Below are positions 58,471 through 64,000 of a stretch of 64,000 nucleotides of DNA, piece by piece. Source of the DNA: Candidatus Binatia bacterium (GTDB taxonomy: Bacteria; Desulfobacterota; Binatia; UBA9968; JAJDTQ01); contig OX638375.1 in the NCBI GenBank assembly GCA_951813575.1, positions 868,001 through 932,000 on the forward strand, written 5' to 3'. Each line of letters starts with the position of its first letter. Position 1 is the stretch's first letter. Below the pieces are notes generated by a model. That model was not told where the DNA came from. It saw nothing but the letters and a program-made list of their open reading frames with translations, and ran no database searches. A program made the position numbers and the translations under genes.

Positions 58471-58529
58471 GTTGTGGAGAGGCGGGGGTGACGTTGTGGA
58501 GGGGCCGGGATGACGAAGGGAATCGAGCG

Positions 58530-58904
58530 TCAAGCGTAGTCTTGCGTGAGCAACTCCAGCAGGTGGCCGTCGGGGTCCCGGAAATAGACGCCGCGACCGC
58601 CGTTCCAGGTGTTGGTCTGCATGTCCGTGGAGCTCCTCGGCCCGCTGCCGTATTCGAGGCCGCCCTCTTTGATCCGGCCGAAGATCTCGTCGAACTCCGG
58701 CTCGCTCACCTTGAAGGCGTAGTGGTGTTGCTCCACCGTCTTGCGGTCGTCCAGATCCAGCGTGAGAGACTGGGAGGGGATCCGGACCGGCTGGAAATGC
58801 CCCAGCGGTTCCTGGTGCTCAAACCCGAATATCTGCTCGTAGAAACGTGCCGACGCTTCCTTGTCCCGGACGGGCACGATCGTGTGGTTCAGTTCGATGG
58901 CCAT
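58530..58904 (-). CDS. VOC-family (glyoxalase/dioxygenase-like) protein
   Basis: A 124-aa protein. ATG 58904 (MAIELNHTIVPVRDKEASAR) follows AAGGAGG and is preferred over the longer frame. A single vicinal-oxygen-chelate fold holds the metal residues His (LNHTIVPV), His (EQHHYAFKV) and Glu (GHLLELLT), with RGVYFRDPDGHLLEL at the C-terminus. It is the size of a homodimeric glyoxalase-, fosfomycin-resistance- or ring-cleavage-like enzyme. No substrate is assigned. Confidence 0.9.
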   Translation of the reverse strand: MAIELNHTIVPVRDKEASARFYEQIFGFEHQEPLGHFQPVRIPSQSLTLDLDDRKTVEQHHYAFKVSEPEFDEIFGRIKEGGLEYGSGPRSSTDMQTNTWNGGRGVYFRDPDGHLLELLTQDYA

Positions 58905-59027
58905 CGGAACCTCCTTGGCGGTAGGGAACCCACTCGTGTATATCGTACAAGACGTCGCTTCCATTCAACCCCAAGAGCCGGACTGTTGCCGCCTGACGAT
59001 TTCGAGCACCCGTTGCGAACGCCCCCG

Positions 59028-59645
59028 ATGACGCTCTCGGCGAGCTTCCCCATGTACGACTTCGAGGAGGTGCGCGGCGCCCACGAGGTCCTCTGGAACC
59101 GTATCGCGCGGAAGCTGGAAAGGGCGGGAGTCGCCGAGGATTCGCCCGCCACCGAGCTCTTGGACCTGCGCAATGCCGTATGCGTGGTCAACAGCCACCA
59201 GTCCCACTCGGGGGCGAACGCGTTGCGGGCGCCGGTCGCCCCTTTGAATCGGGGCGGCCGCTTCTTCTCGCGGATCGTCACCAGCGGTTCCCATCCGGCG
59301 AGTGTAGCCGCGGTCGCCCGGGGCGAGGCCGACCTCGCCGCCATCGACTGCGTCACGTATGCCCATCTCGAGCGCTACCGCCCCTCCCGGCTCGAAGGGA
59401 CGCGCGGGCTCTGCTACACGGCGCATGCCCCCGGAATTCCCTTCGTGACGCGGGCCGGGAGCGGTCCGGATCGAATCCGGCAATTGCAGACCGCCCTCCT
59501 GGAAGCCTTCGAGGAGCCGGAGGTCCGCGCCGCCGGCGCCGCGGTGTTCATCGACGGCGTGGAGATTCTCCCACTTTCCGCTTACGACAGAATAATCGAG
59601 TTCCAACGCCTCGCCATCGCCCAAGGCTACCCAGAGCTGCGTTGA
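59028..59645 (+). CDS. PhnD-like phosphate/phosphonate-type binding protein, shortened and leaderless
   Basis: A 205-aa protein: ASFPMYDFEEVRGAHEVLWN, then VVNSHQSHSGANALRAPVAP, FFSRIVTSGSHPASVAAVAR and ADLAAIDCVTYAHLERY. This is the cytoplasmic PhnD-like subgroup, which starts SLPMYD without a signal peptide. Relatives are about 250-260 aa and carry a C-G-Y-P segment between the first helix and the VVN strand. Here ELLDLRNAVC joins the two directly, so about 40 residues appear to be missing. It may be non-functional or structurally altered. Confidence 0.7.
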   Translation: MTLSASFPMYDFEEVRGAHEVLWNRIARKLERAGVAEDSPATELLDLRNAVCVVNSHQSHSGANALRAPVAPLNRGGRFFSRIVTSGSHPASVAAVARGEADLAAIDCVTYAHLERYRPSRLEGTRGLCYTAHAPGIPFVTRAGSGPDRIRQLQTALLEAFEEPEVRAAGAAVFIDGVEILPLSAYDRIIEFQRLAIAQGYPELR

Positions 59646-59673
59646 GCCAACAGTTCGTGCAGAACGCGGACCT

Positions 59674-60561
59674 TCACGCGCCCCGCCCGAGTATCCTCGC
59701 GGCGTTACCGCCCAGCATGGCTTCCACCTCGCTGTCGGTGAACCGGTAGCCGTGCTCCCGCGCAAGGGCGGGGAGCTGGCGGTAGATGTCCACGGTGTCC
59801 TTGAGGGACATCTGCTGGCGCATGTGGGGGAAGTCGGTGCCCCAGAGGATTCGTTCGGCGCCCAGGAAGTTGCGCATGTGGTCCAGGGCGGCGAGCGTCT
59901 CCTGGGGCTTGTCCCGCAGCTTGGACTGCCACTCGGCCAGGTCCACCACCACGTTCTCGTGGGTACGCGCGATGGTGGCGCAGTCGGCCCACCACTGGCC
60001 GCCGGCGTGGCCCATGATCATCTTCAGGCGCGGGAAGTCGACGGCCACCTGGTCGAACTCCAGCGGGTGGGTGAAACGGCTGTACAACAGCGGGTGGAAG
60101 CGCTCGCCGGAGTGATGCAGCACAGGCACGTCGTGCTTGATGCAGATCTCGTAGATCGGGTAGCAGACCCGGTCGTGGGGGAAGAAGCCGGCGGTGGCGT
60201 GCAGCTTGATGCCGTTCATGCCCCACTCGTCGATGGCTCGCTCGAACTTCTCGGGCGCGCCCGGGCGCCGCGGGTCGATGCCGTAGAAGGCGATGATCCG
60301 CTCCGGGTGACGCTCCTGGGCCTGCGCGAGGATCCAGTTCTCCTGGTCGATGGGGAAATGCGCCGTACCGAGGCGGTCGCCGTAGTCGGCTATCAGCATC
60401 GCGGACGCGTCCACGCCGGAGGCGTCCATTTCCGCGGCATGCTCTTGCGCGGTCGTTTCCCAGTCGGGCTTGGCGGGCGCCGGAGCTTCCGCGGATGCCT
60501 GCGCGTCGTAGTAGCGCTGATTCCCGCGCCAGAAATGGCGGTGTATGTCGATGACCATCAT
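59674..60561 (-). CDS. Amidohydrolase family protein (PF04909), HxH type
   Basis: A 295-aa protein. ATG 60561 (MMVIDIHRHFWRGNQRYYDA) follows AAGGGAGG. Unlike the DADAH paralogues it has the classical H-x-H (DIHRHF), His in VPVLHHSGERFHPL, HAGGQWWADCAT and GTDFPHMRQQMSL, and it ends LGGNAARILG. This is the ACMSD / 2-pyrone-4,6-dicarboxylate-like decarboxylase-hydrolase layout with a full zinc site. It is divergent from the amidohydrolase at 60753. Confidence 0.9.
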   Translation of the reverse strand: MMVIDIHRHFWRGNQRYYDAQASAEAPAPAKPDWETTAQEHAAEMDASGVDASAMLIADYGDRLGTAHFPIDQENWILAQAQERHPERIIAFYGIDPRRPGAPEKFERAIDEWGMNGIKLHATAGFFPHDRVCYPIYEICIKHDVPVLHHSGERFHPLLYSRFTHPLEFDQVAVDFPRLKMIMGHAGGQWWADCATIARTHENVVVDLAEWQSKLRDKPQETLAALDHMRNFLGAERILWGTDFPHMRQQMSLKDTVDIYRQLPALAREHGYRFTDSEVEAMLGGNAARILGRGA

Positions 60562-60752
60562 GCCTCCCTTGGTTGTGCGCGGCCGCGCCGGATGGATCCG
60601 CCGGCGTTCTGTCCGGGAGCCGAGGCTACCACCCGGGGACCTTTCGGGCAATGCGGCACCATCGGTTGACAGGATGCGCCGGAACGCCGTAGGCCGGATT
60701 GACGAAGGGTCACCCGACACGGGGCGTTTACCTGGAACGAACGGAGGCACCC

Positions 60753-61874
60753 ATGCCTGACTGGAAGATGTTTTCCGCCGACGACCACGTCGACCTGCCG
60801 TACTTGCCGGGGGACCTGTGGACCGAGCGGGTGCCGCGCAAGTTCCGCGACCGCGTGCCCCGACTGGTGGAGAATGCGGAGGAGTGGCACTGGGAGGCTG
60901 ACGGCAAGCTTTTCGGCGTCCGTTACCGGTACGACAACTACACCAGCATCCGGTTCGGAAAATCCACCGCCCCGGTAACCCAGGAACCGGGCCGGTGGCG
61001 GCCCACGACGCCGGAGCTCCGTCTCGAGGACATGGACCGGGACGGGGTGGAGTGCCAGGTGATGTACGGCGGGCTGATCTCGGGGTTTCAGTTGGAGGAA
61101 CCCGAGCTGAACACCGTGAGCCTGCGGGCGTACAACGACTGGATCGCGGAGTTCTGCAGCGCCTCGCCCGAGCGCCTGATCGGACTGGGGTTCCTCCCCG
61201 TCCACGGAGTGGAGGCGGCGGTGGAGGAGTTGCACCACTGCGCGCGGCTGGGGCTCAAGGGAGTACAGTTCCAGGCCTTCGACGCCACCCGGCGCGTCTG
61301 GGACGAAGCATGGGAACCGCTGTGGAGCGCGGCGGAGGAGACCGGACTGCCGATCTCGTTCCACCAGGGCGCGGGCTTCTGGAGCACCGGCAGGACGAAC
61401 ATCCCTCCCGGACGCGGCGTCGATCTGATCCGGATCACGGTGGTGGCGGCGCAACTCGACGAGGTGCTGGCGTCACTGGTGCTTTCGGGTGTCCTCGAGC
61501 GGCACCCGAAGTTCCGGGCGGTGCTGGGCGAAAGCTCTCTCGGCTGGATCCCGTACATCCTCCAGAAGATGGACCAGGAGTACGCAATCCGCCCGCGCAT
61601 GCGCCCCACCGGCGCCGGGGCGCTCAGGATGAAGCCGTCCGAGTACTACAAGCGGCAGATGTACGCGACGTTCCAGGAGGACGGGGTGGGGCTGAAGCTG
61701 CTGGACGAGTTGGGCGCGGACACCGTCTTATGGGCATCGGACTATCCGCACGGTGATTCGGTGTGGCCGCATTCACATGAAACGGTCGAGCACGAGATGG
61801 CCGGCATGGACGAGGCGGTGGTGCGCAAGATCACCCGGGACAATGCCAGGAGACTCTACCTGGGGGAGGCGTGA
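60753..61874 (+). CDS. Amidohydrolase family protein (PF04909), DDH type
   Basis: A 373-aa protein. ATG 60753 (MPDWKMFSADDHVDLPYLPG) follows ACGGAGG. The N-terminal metal motif is SADDHVDL. His in LPISFHQGAG, LGESSLGWIPYILQKMDQEY and the terminal ASDYPHGDSVWPHSHE with DNARRLYLG identify the family. It belongs to a third subgroup distinct from the DADAH and HxH copies. The window has five PF04909 genes in all, a marked expansion for 64 kb. Confidence 0.88.
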   Translation: MPDWKMFSADDHVDLPYLPGDLWTERVPRKFRDRVPRLVENAEEWHWEADGKLFGVRYRYDNYTSIRFGKSTAPVTQEPGRWRPTTPELRLEDMDRDGVECQVMYGGLISGFQLEEPELNTVSLRAYNDWIAEFCSASPERLIGLGFLPVHGVEAAVEELHHCARLGLKGVQFQAFDATRRVWDEAWEPLWSAAEETGLPISFHQGAGFWSTGRTNIPPGRGVDLIRITVVAAQLDEVLASLVLSGVLERHPKFRAVLGESSLGWIPYILQKMDQEYAIRPRMRPTGAGALRMKPSEYYKRQMYATFQEDGVGLKLLDELGADTVLWASDYPHGDSVWPHSHETVEHEMAGMDEAVVRKITRDNARRLYLGEA

Positions 61875-61939
61875 GGGCGGCCAGATTGAGCTTCAGACGG
61901 CGTGGTGCGGGGAATGATGCGCGTCCGCCGCACCCCACC

Positions 61940-62091
61940 CCTGGATTCCCGCTTTCGCGGGAATGACGGAGGGGGTGCGGGAATGACGGAGGGGGTGCGG
62001 GAAGACGGAAGGGGTGCGGGAATGACGGAAGGGGTGCGGGAATGACGGAGGGGGTGCGGGAAGGCGGAAGGGGTGCGGGAAGACGGAGAGG
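61940..62091 (+). repeat. P2 palindrome with tandem 20-bp array
   Basis: A full P2 palindrome (CTGGATTCCCGCTTTCGCGG then GAATGACGG, 61940-61968) runs into about six tandem units of the type AATGACGGAGGGGGTGCGGG with small variants, up to 62091. Every unit repeats the AATGACGG edge of the palindrome. It lies between convergent genes. Confidence 0.88.
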
Positions 62092-62121
62092 TGTGAAGAT
62101 GACGACACAAACCCGCTGGCG

Positions 62122-63156
62122 TCAGCTCAGCGTCATCGGCGTATTCACCATCATCGAGCCGGCCATCCCGGAGGTTTTGACGGCGTTGTCGACCTCCGGC
62201 TCGTCCCAGATGGTCAGCCCTCCCCCGTCGTAGACGGCGCGGCCGTCGATCTCGATGGTCTGGTCGAAACAGGCGACGTCCACGGGATCGTGGGAGCGTC
62301 CCACATGGAAGTGCACGATCGCCGGGCTGCAGTGGGAATAGCTGTACCACTGCCCGGGGTTCTTGGCCCGGGCGATCGGCACGATGGTCTTGGGATTGAC
62401 GCCGGCGTGCCAGGAGTCGATGAAACCGTCGGTGCCGCCAAGCGATTGGTGCATCAGCGGGTCGCCGCCCTGCAACGAGACCACGCGTCCATCCTTCAGC
62501 TCCAACCGCACGGATTCCGGCATTCCGCCGAAACCCGCGATATGGTCCGCCACGATCACTCCCTCCGTGGCCACTGCCACCACCGGGCTGTGCACGCCGC
62601 CGGGGAAGTTGCGGCGGGCGCGGCCGCCTTCATCCTCGACGAAATAGGCCTGTGCCACCGTGCTCTCGCGCGAGCCGAAGCTTCCCTTGACGTCGGTGCC
62701 GTTGGGGCTGGTGATGCGCCACGATTTTCCCGGCGCCGACAAGGTATCGAGGGTCGTCGCGAGCGCCCTTTGCACGGAGTAGGGAAAGCCTGCCCACTCC
62801 GAGGACATGAGCGAAACGGTCCGCGCCCGGTTCGGCACCCGCACCCGCGACTCTCCGGGGAAATGGGGGTGCAGGACCTCCCGCTTGAGCGAGGGGTAGT
62901 GGGCGAACAGCACGTCCGCCCGGTCGTAGGCGTCCAGGACGGCGGACGGAATCGCCTCGGGCCGGTCCCTGGGGATGACGGGACCGCTCACGACGCGGAC
63001 GTCCGCCCCCCGTTCCCGCGCCGACTCCGTCAGCGCCTCCACCACCGCCGCGTCGGCGACCCCTTCCTCGGTGACGATGTAGACGCTCTGGCCGCGTTGG
63101 ACGCTGGCGCAGGTCGCCACGCAGTTCTCGATGCCCGCTTGGAAACTCTCGGCCAT
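62122..63156 (-). CDS. M29 aminopeptidase/NicX-like metalloprotein
   Basis: A 344-aa protein. It has the N-terminal Rossmann-like half of M29 (CASVQRGQSVYIVTEEGVAD; DRADVLFAHYPSLKREVLHP) and a C-terminal half with FPGGVHSPVVAVATEGVIVA, WHAGVNPKTIVPIARAK and a His-rich SPAIVHFHVGRSHDPVD. It resembles the branch that includes 2,5-dihydroxypyridine dioxygenase (NicX) rather than true leucyl aminopeptidases. A ring-cleavage or hydrolytic role in N-heterocycle breakdown would fit the catabolic context but is not proven. Confidence 0.65.
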   Translation of the reverse strand: MAESFQAGIENCVATCASVQRGQSVYIVTEEGVADAAVVEALTESARERGADVRVVSGPVIPRDRPEAIPSAVLDAYDRADVLFAHYPSLKREVLHPHFPGESRVRVPNRARTVSLMSSEWAGFPYSVQRALATTLDTLSAPGKSWRITSPNGTDVKGSFGSRESTVAQAYFVEDEGGRARRNFPGGVHSPVVAVATEGVIVADHIAGFGGMPESVRLELKDGRVVSLQGGDPLMHQSLGGTDGFIDSWHAGVNPKTIVPIARAKNPGQWYSYSHCSPAIVHFHVGRSHDPVDVACFDQTIEIDGRAVYDGGGLTIWDEPEVDNAVKTSGMAGSMMVNTPMTLS

Positions 63157-63217
63157 GGCGCCCCTCCCGTGTTCGTTGCGCTTCCCGGGACCGCGCGCCG
63201 GCGGTCGCGGGCGGAAA

Positions 63218-63294
63218 TGGTGGGCCCACCTGGACTCGAACCAGGGACCTACCGGTTATGAGCCGGTGGCTCTAACCAACTGAGCTATGGGCCC
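63218..63294 (-). tRNA. tRNA with anticodon CAU (Met elongator or Ile2)
   Basis: A complete cloverleaf on the minus strand: acceptor GGGCCCA paired with TGGGCCC, D-arm TAGCTCAGTTGGTTAGAGC, anticodon loop CTCATAA with a six-pair stem, and T-loop GGTTCGAGTCC. An encoded 3' CCA is at 63218-63220. CAU can be elongator Met or lysidine-modified Ile2. The sequence alone does not decide. It lies just upstream of the 3' end of rpoD. Confidence 0.95.
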
Positions 63295-63345
63295 GAAAAG
63301 GCGTCGGGGTTGGTCGATGGAAGCGCGCCGAGGCCGCACGGGCGG

Positions 63346-64000
<655 letters not shown>

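Noticed and set aside
61962..62091. Second CRISPR-like repeat array
   Set aside because: Contiguous 20-bp satellite units with point variants and no spacers, attached to a P2 palindrome.

Overview
The window is a 64 kb piece of a high-GC Gram-negative bacterial chromosome. I cannot name the species. The content suggests a deep-branching, Desulfobacterota/Binatota/Tectomicrobia-like soil or symbiont organism: many PF04909 amidohydrolases, Cox-type molybdenum hydroxylases, orphan solute-binding proteins, UGA-encoded selenoproteins and abundant extragenic palindromes. Housekeeping anchors are gltB/gltD (12933-19094), a DEAD-box helicase with an RRM protein (22953-24741), a CAU tRNA and the 3' end of rpoD (63218-64000).

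Layout. 1-2851 is a scarred region: the end of an IS3 element inside an S9 peptidase remnant, a small selenoprotein glutaredoxin, and an AAA ATPase-Toprim-like gene carrying a 102-bp in-frame inversion and a frameshift. 2988-9088 holds a Dabb-isochorismatase fusion, a CmcJ-like oxidoreductase and two tandem TPP-dependent enzymes. 9268-12911 has an orphan HicB, a DUF4399 protein, an EamA transporter, a DUF4238 protein and a YgiT/DUF4258 pair sitting between two copies of the gltD 3' end. 19601-28514 carries molybdenum hydroxylase genes on either side of the RNA-metabolism genes. 28724-41333 is mostly catabolic (dehydrogenase, amidohydrolase, bicupin, amidase, dienelactone hydrolase, HyuAB) with two toxin-antitoxin-like pairs.

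41701-46247 is an accessory island of visibly lower GC. A divergent XRE regulator precedes a tight four-gene operon: an OGG-like HhH DNA glycosylase, a 113-aa protein starting Met-Gly-Gly, a PfkB-nucleoside deoxyribosyltransferase fusion and a QueC-like enzyme. It is followed by IS3 and IS256 remnants and a 159-bp hairpin MITE. The gene set resembles the accessory genes of type IV CBASS, but no CD-NTase or known effector is visible. It is the best candidate here for an undescribed defence system.

46639-63156 returns to catabolic genes: MFS and EamA transporters, an LLM oxidoreductase, four amidohydrolases, leaderless binding proteins and an M29/NicX-like protein. It includes a rhodanese whose catalytic cysteine codon is TGA followed by a good bacterial SECIS hairpin. 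Together with the glutaredoxin this shows that the host probably decodes UGA as selenocysteine. Several families of dispersed palindromes, some expanded into tandem arrays, fill the intergenic spaces.
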